Below are positions 25,300-33,082 of a DNA stretch of 64,000 nt, in pieces. A model generated the notes under the pieces. The model saw only the letters and a list, made by a program, of their open reading frames with translations, ran no database searches and was not told the origin of the DNA. The DNA is from JAWKHR01 sp041394725 (lineage in GTDB: Bacteria > Acidobacteriota > Vicinamibacteria > Vicinamibacterales > SCN-69-37). The stretch is taken from the NCBI GenBank assembly GCA_041394725.1, contig JAWKHR010000009.1, positions 1-64,000 of the forward strand, given 5' to 3'. The position numbers and the translations under genes are program-made. How positions within the stretch are numbered: position 1 is the stretch's first letter; every line of letters begins with the position of its first letter.

Positions 25300-26151
25300 C
25301 TACGACTTCGGGAGCGTCGCGGCCCACCGCGCGAGCGTGAGCGGCGTGAACCCGAACTCCTTCACGAGGCCCGGAACGTCCGCGTCGTAGCCCACGCGGA
25401 CGAACCACTCGAGCATCAAAGCGAAGTCCTCGCTGTTCTTCCGGACCTCGGCGATGGGAATCTCGGTGAACGTGATCGTCCGGCCGAGCGCGCCGCTCAG
25501 CACGCGCGCCACGTCCTGCATCGTCGCGGCGTCGCCGGCGAGGTCGATCTCCCGGCCGTTGAGCCGTCCGGCCTCGGTGAATGCCCTCGCGCCGAAGCGG
25601 CCGATGTCCTCGACCGCGATCATCTGCAGCGGCGTGGTCGGCGGCATGGCGGTGACCAGGGCGTCGCCGTTCAGGAACCACGGCGAAATCAGGTTCTCCA
25701 TGAAGAACACGGGCCGGATGATGACGTGGGACGGGAACCCCGCCGCGCGCACCGTCTCTTCGACGCGCCACTTGTTCTCGAAGTGCGGGATGCCGGTCTG
25801 CCGGTGCGCGGACCCGACCGAGGTGTAGACGTAGTGCTGGATGCCGGCCTTCCGCGCGACGGTGGCGATCCGCTTGCCCTGCTCCTCCTCGCGCTCCACC
25901 CCGGCTTCCCAGGTGTTCTGGACGGCGAAGACGCCCCACGCCCCGGCGAGCGCCCGCTCGATCGACGCGGCATCGTCCAGGTCGCCCTGGACGACTTCGA
26001 TGCCGCGCGCGGCGAGGGCCCGGGCCGCGGCGCCGTCGGGCTTGCGCGTCATCGCGCGCAGGCGGAAGCCCTGCCCCTCGAGGTGACGGAGGACGGCGCC
26101 GCCCTGCTGGCCCGTCGCGCCGGTGATGACGATGGTCTTCTGGTCGCTCAT
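25300..26151 (-). CDS. NmrA-like NAD(P)-binding protein
   Basis: A protein of 283 residues. The N-terminus reads TIVITGATGQQGGAVLRHL, the GxxGxxG nucleotide-binding loop in the form used by NmrA and other atypical short-chain dehydrogenases. VVQGDLDDAASIERALAGAWGVFAVQN is the usual second strand and helix of the family. HYVYTSVGSA lies where the catalytic Ser/Tyr of classical members would be, and a Tyr-xxx-Lys pair is not evident, so it may act as a redox sensor or as a quinone or isoflavone-type reductase. A ribosome site AAGGAG sits 12 bases upstream. It is a single gene between the TonB operon and argH. Confidence 0.85.
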   Translation of the reverse strand: MSDQKTIVITGATGQQGGAVLRHLEGQGFRLRAMTRKPDGAAARALAARGIEVVQGDLDDAASIERALAGAWGVFAVQNTWEAGVEREEEQGKRIATVARKAGIQHYVYTSVGSAHRQTGIPHFENKWRVEETVRAAGFPSHVIIRPVFFMENLISPWFLNGDALVTAMPPTTPLQMIAVEDIGRFGARAFTEAGRLNGREIDLAGDAATMQDVARVLSGALGRTITFTEIPIAEVRKNSEDFALMLEWFVRVGYDADVPGLVKEFGFTPLTLARWAATLPKS

Positions 26152-26202
26152 GGACGATGACTCCTTCCGTCCATGCTACCGAACGCGCCGCCCGGTGTCG
26201 CG

Positions 26203-26263
26203 GCCGTCAGGTGGCGCGGGCGCCACGCACGTCCGATGGCGCCGCCGTCAGGTGGCGCGGGCG
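26203..26263. repeat. 20-base direct repeat at the 3' end of argH
   Basis: The 20-base word GCCGTCAGGTGGCGCGGGCG occurs at 26203-26222 and again at 26244-26263. The second copy contains the stop codon and last codons of argH; the first lies just downstream. It looks like a small local duplication of the gene end and does not affect the reading frame. Confidence 0.65.
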
Positions 26264-27642
26264 GCGAGCCAGGTGCGGGTTTCGGCGAGGGCGGCGGCCA
26301 CCGCGTCCGGGTTGGTGGACTGCGGCGTGCGCCGGGCGGCGACGGCGGCGTCGGGGGTGATCGCCTGCCGCACGCTCTCGTCGAAGTGCGTGTCGTAGCG
26401 GCGCCAGTCGTCCAGCGACAGGCTGTCGTAGTCGCGACCGGACTCGTAGAGGTCGCGCGCGATCCGTCCGGAGATCTCGTGCGCGGTCCGGAACGGCAGG
26501 CCGCGGCCGACGAGGTAGTCGGCGACCTCGGTCGCGAGCAGCAGCCCGGACGCCGCGCGTCGCATGACGTCGATCTTCGGCGTGAGGGACCGGACGACGG
26601 CCGCGGCGGTCATCGCGCAGCCGGCCAGCGCGTCCTCGGCCTCGAAGACCGCCGCCTTGTCCTCCTGGAAGTCCTTGTTGTAGCCGAGCGGCGTGCCCTT
26701 CATCGCCGCCAGCCACCCGGTCAGCGTGCCGATCGCGCGGCCGGCCTTGCCGCGCACGAGCTCCATCGGGTCCGGGTTCTTCTTCTGCGGCATCAGGCTC
26801 GACCCGGTGGCGACCGCGTCGGCCAGCTCGAAGAAGCCGAATTCCTCGGACGTGAACAGGATCACGTCCTCGGCGAGCCGCGACAGGTGCGTCATCGCCA
26901 GCGCGGCGGCGAACAGGAAGGAGGCGGCGAAGTCGCGGTCGCCGGACGTGTCGATGCTGTTGCGCACCACGCGCGAGAAGCCCAGGCGCTCGGCGAGCCA
27001 CGCGGTGTCCACCGGGTAGCTCGTGCCGGCGATGGCGCCCGATCCGAGCGGCATCGCGTCGGCTTCGTCGCGCGCGACGTCGAGCCGGTCCACGTCGCGG
27101 CGGAGCGCGGCGGCGTGCGCCAGCCAGACGTGGGCCACGAGCACCGGCTGCGCGCGGCGCAGGTGCGTGTAGGACGGCATCACCGCGCGGCCGGCCAGCT
27201 CGGCCTGGTGGACCATCGCGGCCACGACCGCGGCCAGCCCGTGCTGGAGGACCGGAATGCGCCGGCGCAGGTAGAGGCGGAAGTCGAGCGACACCTGCTC
27301 GTTGCGCGACCGGCCGGTGTGCAGGCGCTTGCCGGTGTCGCCGATGCGCGCGATGAGCTCGCGCTCGACGAACGAGTGGACGTCCTCGTCGGCGGCCGTG
27401 GTGAGGCGCGCCGGGTCGCCGTAGACGGCCGCGCGGATCGCGCGCAGGCCGCCCGTGATCGCGCCGACGTCGGCGTCCGACAGGACGCCCGCCCGGCCGA
27501 GCGCCTCGGCCCACGCCTCGCTGCCGGTGACGTCATCGTCGAACAGGCGGCGGTCGATGGCGAGCGACTTGCCGAACTCGAAGACCTGCGCGTCCGGCGC
27601 GCCGCTGAAGCGCCCGGACCAGAGCGTCTGGGTGTCTGACAC
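26248..27642 (-). CDS. argH: Argininosuccinate lyase
   Basis: A protein of 464 residues, the normal length. ArgH splits argininosuccinate into arginine and fumarate, the last step of arginine synthesis. The fumarase/aspartase-superfamily signature GSSLMPQKKNPDPMELVRGK is intact, including the catalytic Ser loop. TGRSRNEQV near residue 110 and the HLRRAQPVLVAHVWLAH block (catalytic His region) are also intact. The N-terminus (LWSGRFSGAPDAQVFEFGKS) is typical. It follows argG by 30 bases and is the last gene of the argR-argG-argH transcript. Nothing suggests loss of function. Confidence 0.96.
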   Translation of the reverse strand: MSDTQTLWSGRFSGAPDAQVFEFGKSLAIDRRLFDDDVTGSEAWAEALGRAGVLSDADVGAITGGLRAIRAAVYGDPARLTTAADEDVHSFVERELIARIGDTGKRLHTGRSRNEQVSLDFRLYLRRRIPVLQHGLAAVVAAMVHQAELAGRAVMPSYTHLRRAQPVLVAHVWLAHAAALRRDVDRLDVARDEADAMPLGSGAIAGTSYPVDTAWLAERLGFSRVVRNSIDTSGDRDFAASFLFAAALAMTHLSRLAEDVILFTSEEFGFFELADAVATGSSLMPQKKNPDPMELVRGKAGRAIGTLTGWLAAMKGTPLGYNKDFQEDKAAVFEAEDALAGCAMTAAAVVRSLTPKIDVMRRAASGLLLATEVADYLVGRGLPFRTAHEISGRIARDLYESGRDYDSLSLDDWRRYDTHFDESVRQAITPDAAVAARRTPQSTNPDAVAAALAETRTWLAARAT

Positions 27643-27672
27643 GGGAGTCCTCCGGAACCGGGCCGCGCGGGC

Positions 27673-28869
27673 TCAGTCGTGGTCGAGGGGGTCGATCTGG
27701 CTCGCGAGCCGCGTGGCGGTCTCGAGCGGCAGGCCCCAGTTGCGCATGTAGCCCTCGGCGGCCGACGGGTCCTGCGACACGCCGTCGCGCGGCGGGGGCG
27801 CATGCAGCGCGTAGGGCGACTTGCGACCGACCGCGCGGCAGTCGCCCTTGAAGAACTTGAGCCGCACCGTGCCGGTCACGCGCTTCTGCACGGTCGCCAC
27901 GAGGCCGTCGATGGCCTCGCGGGTCGGCGTGTACCAGAGGCCGTTGTACACCAGGTCGGCGTAGCGGACCGACAGGTCGTGCGTCAGCCGCTCGAGGTCG
28001 CGCGGCGCCACCAGCGACTGCAGCTCGCGGTGCGCCAGGTGCAGCACCACGGCCGACGGCGCCTCGTACACCTCGCGCGACTTGATCCCGACCATCCAGT
28101 TCTCGACCATGTCGATGCGGCCCACCGCGTGCGCGCCGGCAATCGTCTCGAGGCTCTGGATGAGCTCCACCGGCGCCATGGCCACGCCGTTGATCGACAC
28201 CGGCACGCCCTGCTCGAAGCCGATCTCGACGTAGGCCGGCGTGTCGGGCGCCTCGAGCGGGGACTTCGTCAGCTCGTAGATCTCCTCGGGCGGCTCGCGC
28301 CAGGGATCCTCGATGTCGCCGAACTCGATCGACCGGCCCCACAGGTTCATGTCGATGCTGTAGTGGCTGTCGGCCGCGGGCAGCGGGATGCCGCGGACCT
28401 TCGCGTAGGCCAGCACCTGGTCGCGCGTCATGCCCCACTCGCGCGCCGGCGCCAGGATGCGGACGCCGGGCTCGAGCGCCCGCGCCGCGGTCTCGATACG
28501 TACGCTGTCGTTCGCATGCCGGCTGCCGTGCGCGATCGCGTCGGCCTTCTCGATCCGGCCGACCTCGACGAGCCGGCGCGCGACGAGCGGCAGGCTGAGC
28601 GCGGTGGCGAGCGGATAGCGGCCCTCGTAGAGCGCCCCGGCCTGGAGCGCGGGCAGGATGAACCCGCTCGCGAACTCGTCGCGCGCGTCGATCACGTGCG
28701 CGCGCACCGCGCCGAGGGCGAGCGCGCGGTCGCGCACGTCCTCGAGCCGCCGGCCCTGGCCGACGTCGAGCGACACCGTCGCCACCTGCGCGCCGTACTG
28801 CTCGGTGAGCCACGAGATGGCGGCCGAGCCGTCGAGCGATCCCGAATACGCGAGAACGATGCGGTTCAT
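27673..28869 (-). CDS. argG: Argininosuccinate synthase, divergent active-site motifs
   Basis: A protein of 398 residues, normal length, colinear with ArgG throughout. It should join citrulline and aspartate using ATP. Matching blocks include VATVSLDVGQG, ILAPAREWGMTRDQVLAYA, MNLWGRSIEFGDIEDPW and FFKGDCRAVGRKSPYAL. Two key motifs are altered. The PP-loop reads SGSLDGS (residues 9-15) where the family has SGGLDTS. The aspartate/citrulline loop reads HGSRHANDSVR (114-124), one residue shorter than the usual HGCTGKGNDQVR, although Asn120, Asp121 and Arg124 remain. Its ATG overlaps the argR stop. Context strongly implies it serves arginine synthesis, but the loops cast some doubt on standard activity; a second argG elsewhere cannot be excluded. 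Confidence 0.88.
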   Translation of the reverse strand: MNRIVLAYSGSLDGSAAISWLTEQYGAQVATVSLDVGQGRRLEDVRDRALALGAVRAHVIDARDEFASGFILPALQAGALYEGRYPLATALSLPLVARRLVEVGRIEKADAIAHGSRHANDSVRIETAARALEPGVRILAPAREWGMTRDQVLAYAKVRGIPLPAADSHYSIDMNLWGRSIEFGDIEDPWREPPEEIYELTKSPLEAPDTPAYVEIGFEQGVPVSINGVAMAPVELIQSLETIAGAHAVGRIDMVENWMVGIKSREVYEAPSAVVLHLAHRELQSLVAPRDLERLTHDLSVRYADLVYNGLWYTPTREAIDGLVATVQKRVTGTVRLKFFKGDCRAVGRKSPYALHAPPPRDGVSQDPSAAEGYMRNWGLPLETATRLASQIDPLDHD

Positions 28870-29321
28870 GTGTGCCCCATCACGATCTCACGAATGCGCG
28901 CCTCGAGCGTCGAGGCCGCCTCCGCGCCGCGGCACACCAGCAGGATCGTGTCGTCCCCGCCAATCGTCCCGGCCACCTCCGGCACGTGTGCCCGGTCGAT
29001 CCACTCGGCCAGCCCCTGGGCCTGCCCGCGGTCGGTCCTGACCACCAGCAGCGCATCCACACGCTCCACCGACCGGACCAGCGAGACCAGCGACCGCCGG
29101 AGCTGCTCGCCCACGGCCGGGCTGTCGCGGCTGTCCCCCGGCCGGACGTACGCGCCATCGCCAGCCCGCTTGACCAGCCCTAACTCCTTGAGATCACGAG
29201 AGATCGTGGCCTGCGTGGCATCGATGCCCCGCTCCCTGAGCCGCTGGCGCAGCGCCTCCTGCGAGGTCACTGCCTCGCGATCCACCACCTCGAGAATCTG
29301 GGACTGACGCCAGGTCTTCAT
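28866..29321 (-). CDS. argR: Arginine repressor ArgR
   Basis: A protein of 151 residues from ATG 29321, normal length for ArgR/AhrC. The N-terminal winged helix-turn-helix contains AVTSQEALRQRLRERGIDATQATISRDL (residues 17-44; the recognition helix is ATQATISRDL). The C-terminal half has AGTIGGDDTILLVCRG, the hexamerisation and arginine-binding part with the GDD motif. It represses arginine synthesis genes when arginine is high. It is the first gene of argR-argG-argH and its TGA overlaps the argG ATG. A good ARG box lies in the divergent control region it shares with argC, so it probably controls both directions, including itself. Confidence 0.95.
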   Translation of the reverse strand: MKTWRQSQILEVVDREAVTSQEALRQRLRERGIDATQATISRDLKELGLVKRAGDGAYVRPGDSRDSPAVGEQLRRSLVSLVRSVERVDALLVVRTDRGQAQGLAEWIDRAHVPEVAGTIGGDDTILLVCRGAEAASTLEARIREIVMGHT

Positions 29322-29343
29322 AACTATCCAGTCGGCCAGCGTG

Positions 29344-29349
29344 ATTATA
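29344..29349 (-). promoter_or_regulatory. -10 element of the argR-argG-argH promoter
   Basis: A perfect TATAAT on the minus strand, with the expected transcription start about 15-16 bases before the argR ATG at 29321. The -35 region at 17 bases (GCCAAT) is poor. An 8-base palindrome GCATATGC lies between them at 29358-29365 and could be a weaker regulator site. Confidence 0.55.
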
Positions 29350-29398
29350 CAGCCGCTGCATATGCGATTGGCCATCGAATTTCGTTACGCCATGTACG

Positions 29399-29427
29399 TT
29401 GACGCGGCTCCGGCCGACATGTATATC
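29399..29427 (+). promoter_or_regulatory. Sigma70-type promoter of the argC operon
   Basis: TTGACG at 29399-29404, a 17-base spacer, then TATATC at 29422-29427. The expected transcription start is near 29434, about 23 bases before the argC ATG at 29457. The ARG box overlaps the start of the transcript just downstream, the right place for repression by ArgR. Confidence 0.7.
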
Positions 29428-29437
29428 TAGTTCTTTC

Positions 29438-29455
29438 GGTGAATACTTATTCGTC
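29438..29455. promoter_or_regulatory. ARG box (ArgR operator) upstream of argC
   Basis: The core TGAATACTTATTCG at 29440-29453 matches the ArgR consensus TGAATwwwwATTCA at every position except the W at base 7 and the last base. It is an inverted repeat (GAATA/TATTC). A weaker half-matching site, TGTATATCTAGTTC at 29420-29433, lies 20 bases away centre to centre, about the spacing of paired ARG boxes. The box overlaps a GTG at 29439 that could be mistaken for the argC start. Confidence 0.75.
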
Positions 29456-29456
29456 C

Positions 29457-30464
29457 ATGGTCACCTCTCTGTCGAAGGTCAAGGTCGGGGTCGCGGGAGC
29501 GACGGGATACGCGGGCCAGGAACTGGTCGGGCTGCTGGCCCGGCACCCGGGCGTGAGCCTCGATCTGGCCATGTCCTCGTCGGCCGACTCGGCCGCCCGG
29601 CCGATGCCGCGGCTCGCCCGCGTCTGGGACGGACAGCTCGAGCCGCTCGATTCGGCGAAGCTGGCCCGATCGGTGGACGTCGCGTTCCTGGCCGTGCCGG
29701 AGAAGGCCGCGGCCGAGCTGGCGCCGCCGCTCGTCGCCGCGGGCGTGCGCGTGATCGATCTCTCGGGCGCCTTCCGCATCCGCGACGCGGGCCAGCGCGC
29801 CCGGTGGTACCCGGCGACGACGACGCTGCCCGACGGCGCGGTGTACGGGCTGACCGAGCACTATCGCGACGCGGTGGCGAAGGCGTCGCTCGTCGCCAAT
29901 CCCGGCTGCTACCCGACCGCGGCGCTCCTCGCCCTGTTGCCACTCGGGCGCGCCGGCCTGCTCGACACGGCCGCCGGCGTGATCGTGGACGCGAAGTCCG
30001 GCATCTCGGGCGCGGGCCGCGCGGCGACCGACCGGACGCACTTCTCGGAGAACCACGGGTCGGTGTCGGCGTACGGCCTGTTCAACCACCGGCACGTCGC
30101 CGAGATGGAGCAGGAGCTCGGCGCGACGGTCACGTTCGTGCCGCACCTGGTCCCGCTCGATCGCGGCATCCTCGAGACGATCTACGCGACGGTCGCGCCC
30201 GGCACGACCGACGAGCAGATTGCCGACGCGCTGACCACGGCCTACGGCGCGACGCCGTTCGTGCGGATCACGGGCGATGCGCTGCCGGAGATCAAGCACG
30301 TCGCGTGGACGAACTTCTGCGACGTGGGCTGGCGGCTCGATCCGGGCACGCGGCGGCTGGTGCTGGTCGCCTGCCTGGACAACCTGGTGAAGGGCGCGGC
30401 CGGCCAGGCGCTCCAGAACTTCAACGTCGCGGCGGGCTTCGACGAGCGGACGGCGCTGCGATGA
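29457..30464 (+). CDS. argC: N-acetyl-gamma-glutamyl-phosphate reductase
   Basis: A protein of 335 residues from ATG 29457. A GTG at 29439 would add six residues but lies inside the ARG box, so the ATG is preferred. ArgC reduces N-acetylglutamyl phosphate to the semialdehyde with NADPH, the third step of the acetyl route. The sequence shows the nucleotide-binding start VGVAGATGYAGQELVGLL, the catalytic Cys in NPGCYPT (Cys151), the SGISGAGR loop, and HVAEMEQEL with its catalytic His. HLVPLDRGILETIY is also conserved. It is the first gene of a tightly packed run in which argB starts inside its stop codon. Confidence 0.95.
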   Translation: MVTSLSKVKVGVAGATGYAGQELVGLLARHPGVSLDLAMSSSADSAARPMPRLARVWDGQLEPLDSAKLARSVDVAFLAVPEKAAAELAPPLVAAGVRVIDLSGAFRIRDAGQRARWYPATTTLPDGAVYGLTEHYRDAVAKASLVANPGCYPTAALLALLPLGRAGLLDTAAGVIVDAKSGISGAGRAATDRTHFSENHGSVSAYGLFNHRHVAEMEQELGATVTFVPHLVPLDRGILETIYATVAPGTTDEQIADALTTAYGATPFVRITGDALPEIKHVAWTNFCDVGWRLDPGTRRLVLVACLDNLVKGAAGQALQNFNVAAGFDERTALR

Positions 30465-31324
30465 CGACGCCGCTGGTCTTCAAGCTGGGCGGCGAGCTGG
30501 TCGAGGCGCCGGCGGACCGCGCGCGGATCGCGGCGGCGTGCCGCGCGGTCGCCGCGCGCCGGCCACTGGTCGTCGTGCACGGCGGCGGGCGCTCGGTGGA
30601 CGCGGAGATGGATCGCCGCGGCCTGACGCCGCGCAAGATCGACGGCCTGCGGATCACCGACGCCGCGACGCTCGACGTGGTGGTGTCGGTGCTGGCCGGG
30701 TCGGCCAACACGGCGCTCGTGGCGGCGCTCGTCGAGGCCGGCGTCGCGGCGGTCGGCCTGACCGGCGTGGACGCCGGGCTGGGCCTGGCCACCCGCCAGC
30801 AGGCGCACCGCACGTCCACGGGCGAGGTCGCCGATCTCGGCTTCGTGGGCGACCCGGCCGAGGCAGACCCGCGGCTGCTGGCGATGCTGCTCGGCCACGC
30901 CTACGTGCCGGTCATCGCGAGCATCGGGTTCGAGCGTCGCGCCACGCCCGGGACCGCGCGCGCGCTGCTGAACGTCAACGCCGACGTGATGGCCGGCCGG
31001 GTGGCGGCCGCGCTCGGCGCGACGCTCGTGATCGCGGGCGCGACGGCCGGCGTGCTGGACGCCGGCGGGGCGACGATCGCGTCGCTCGACCTCGCCGGCA
31101 TCGACGACCTGATCGCGCGGGGCACGGCGACGGCGGGGATGATCGCGAAGCTGACCGCCTGCCGGACCGCGCTCGTGCACGGCGCGCCGGAGGTGCGGAT
31201 CGTCGACGGGCGCGCCGTCGATGCGGCGCACGGACCGGACGAGGCGCCCGGCACGACGCTGGTCGTCCGGCCGGCGCAGGGAGCCCCGGACGACCGGGCG
31301 GCATCGGCCGCCGGCCGCGCCTGA
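30461..31324 (+). CDS. argB: Acetylglutamate kinase
   Basis: A protein of 287 residues starting at an ATG that overlaps the argC stop. ArgB phosphorylates N-acetylglutamate. It shows the amino-acid-kinase N-terminus FKLGGELVE, the glycine loop VVVHGGGRSVDAEM, NVNADVMAGRVAAALGAT near residue 170, and TAGMIAKLTACRTAL near the end, the usual positions of substrate and ATP contacts. The Lys in FKLGGE is the phosphate-binding one. Whether it is inhibited by arginine is not clear; an N-terminal arginine-sensing helix is absent, so it may be the arginine-insensitive type. A gap of 28 bases separates it from argD. Confidence 0.94.
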   Translation: MTTPLVFKLGGELVEAPADRARIAAACRAVAARRPLVVVHGGGRSVDAEMDRRGLTPRKIDGLRITDAATLDVVVSVLAGSANTALVAALVEAGVAAVGLTGVDAGLGLATRQQAHRTSTGEVADLGFVGDPAEADPRLLAMLLGHAYVPVIASIGFERRATPGTARALLNVNADVMAGRVAAALGATLVIAGATAGVLDAGGATIASLDLAGIDDLIARGTATAGMIAKLTACRTALVHGAPEVRIVDGRAVDAAHGPDEAPGTTLVVRPAQGAPDDRAASAAGRA

Positions 31325-31352
31325 CGGGGCCGGAATTCCGGATGCAGGAGTC

Positions 31353-32573
31353 ATGACACCCACGACCTCGACGCCATCGACCGACACGCGTGCGCTCGAC
31401 GCGCAGCACGTCCTCCAGACCTACAAGCGCCTGCCGATCGTCTTCGAGCGCGGCAGCGGCGTCCGCCTGTACGACGACCAGGGGCGGGAGTACCTCGACT
31501 TCCTGTCGGGCATCGGCGTCGCCTCGCTCGGCCACGCGCATCCGGATCTGGCGCACGCGATCGCCGACCAGGCCGCGACGCTGCTCCACACCTCGAACCT
31601 CTACTACCACCCGCTGCAGAGCCGGCTGGCCGCGCGGCTCACCGCGCTCACCGGCCTCGAGCGCGCGTTCATCTGCAACAGCGGCACCGAGGCCAACGAG
31701 GCCTGCCTGAAGTTCGCCCGGCGCTACTGGCACACGAAGGGTGAGACGACGCGCACGAAGTTCGTCGCGTTCACGCATGCGTTCCATGGCCGGACGATGG
31801 GTTCGCTGTCGCTCACGTGGGACGAGCACTACCGCGCGCCGTTCGGCCCGCTCGTGCCGGGCGTGACGTTCGCGCCGACCGACGACCCGTCGGCGCTCGA
31901 CGCGCTCGTGGACCACGAGACGGCCGCGATCGTCGTCGAGCCGATCCAGGGCGAGGGCGGCGTGCGGCCGGTGTCGCCGGCGCTGGCCGAGGCGATTCGG
32001 GCCGCCTGCCGTCGCACGGGCGCGCTGCTCGTCGCCGACGAGGTGCAGAGCGGGAGCGGCCGGACGGGCACGTTCCTTCACAGCCGCGCGCTCGGCCTCG
32101 AGCCGGATCTGGTCGCGCTCGGCAAGGCGCTCGGCGCGGGCGTGCCGGTTGGCGCGGCCATGGTGAGCGGCCGCGTCGCCGGGACGATTGCCGCGGGCGA
32201 CCACGGCACGACCTACGGCGGCAACCTGCTCGCGTGCCGGGCGGCGCTGGTCTTCCTCGACGCGCTCGAGGGCGGCCTGCAGTCGCACGTCACCGCCATC
32301 GGCGCCTGCCTGCGCGGCCGCCTCGAGGCGCTCGCGGCGACGCAGGCCGACAAGGTGGCGGAGGTCCGCGGCGCGGGCCTCATCCTCGGCCTCGACATGA
32401 AGGCCGACGCGACGCCGCTCGTGGGCGCCGCGCTCGAGCAGGGCCTGCTCATCAACCGGACGTCGACGACCGTCATCCGGCTGCTGCCGCCGTTCGTGAT
32501 CACCGAGGCGGACGTGGATCGGGCCGTGGCCGTGCTCGAACGGGTGGTGAAGGACTGGAGGATCGGATCGTGA
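31353..32573 (+). CDS. argD: Acetylornithine aminotransferase
   Basis: A PLP enzyme of 406 residues starting at ATG 31353, preceded by GGAG. It converts N-acetylglutamate semialdehyde to N-acetylornithine with glutamate. Class-III aminotransferase features are intact: YLDFLSGIGVASLGHAHP, ERAFICNSGTEANEACLKFAR (cofactor phosphate site), VEPIQGEGGV, LLVADEVQSGSGRTG (the Asp that binds the PLP ring), and the Schiff-base Lys258 in ALGKALGAG. THGTTYGGN is represented by GDHGTTYGGN. Some ArgD proteins also act in lysine synthesis; that cannot be judged here. Its stop overlaps the start of the next gene (GTGA). Confidence 0.94.
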   Translation: MTPTTSTPSTDTRALDAQHVLQTYKRLPIVFERGSGVRLYDDQGREYLDFLSGIGVASLGHAHPDLAHAIADQAATLLHTSNLYYHPLQSRLAARLTALTGLERAFICNSGTEANEACLKFARRYWHTKGETTRTKFVAFTHAFHGRTMGSLSLTWDEHYRAPFGPLVPGVTFAPTDDPSALDALVDHETAAIVVEPIQGEGGVRPVSPALAEAIRAACRRTGALLVADEVQSGSGRTGTFLHSRALGLEPDLVALGKALGAGVPVGAAMVSGRVAGTIAAGDHGTTYGGNLLACRAALVFLDALEGGLQSHVTAIGACLRGRLEALAATQADKVAEVRGAGLILGLDMKADATPLVGAALEQGLLINRTSTTVIRLLPPFVITEADVDRAVAVLERVVKDWRIGS

Positions 32574-33082
32574 ACGATCTGGTGATTCGACAGGCGACCC
32601 CGGCGGATGCCGAGGCGATGCACGCGCTGATCCAGGCCCACCTGGACGAGGGGCACCTGCTGCCGCGACCGATCGACGACCTGCGCGGCCACGCCGCGCG
32701 CTTCACGGTCTGCGAGATCGGCGACCGCGTGATGGCGTGCGGCGAGCTGGCGCCGCTCTCGCCGTCGGTGGCCGAGGTCCGGTCGCTCGTCGTCGCGCGC
32801 GACACGCGGCGGGCCGGCCTGGCCGGGAAGGTCGTGGCCGAGATCCGCCGGCGGGCCGCGGCGGCCGGCTATCAGTCGCTCTGCGCGTTCACGCACGACC
32901 CGCGGTTCTTCGTGCGGCAGGACTTCTCGATCGTCCCGCACGTGTGGCTGCCCGAGAAGATCTCGACCGACTGCCTGGCGTGTCCGCTGTTCCGCCGGTG
33001 CCAGCAGTACGCGATGCTGCTGCCGCTCGATCACCTTCCCCGCTACGGCGCGGCCGACCGCACGGTCGCCGCGGTGGCCTGA
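32570..33082 (+). CDS. argA: Short GNAT-type N-acetylglutamate synthase
   Basis: A protein of 170 residues starting at a GTG that overlaps the argD stop. The GNAT fold is seen in VIRQATPADAEAMHALI (strand 1, helix 1), VMACGELAPLSPSVAEVRSLVV, and the acetyl-CoA loop DTRRAGLAGKVVAEI. The C-terminus has a Cys cluster, DCLACPLFRRCQQYAM, seen in the short NAGS enzymes of some deltaproteobacteria and other phyla, possibly a metal site. It lacks the kinase-like domain of classical ArgA, so arginine feedback must act elsewhere. Position between argD and argJ supports the role of making N-acetylglutamate. The symbol rests on context as much as on similarity. Confidence 0.82.
   Translation: MNDLVIRQATPADAEAMHALIQAHLDEGHLLPRPIDDLRGHAARFTVCEIGDRVMACGELAPLSPSVAEVRSLVVARDTRRAGLAGKVVAEIRRRAAAAGYQSLCAFTHDPRFFVRQDFSIVPHVWLPEKISTDCLACPLFRRCQQYAMLLPLDHLPRYGAADRTVAAVA

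Noticed and set aside
29439..29456. GTG at 29439 as the argC start
   Set aside because: It lies in the ARG box only about five bases after the expected transcript start; ATG 29457 gives the standard ArgC N-terminus.
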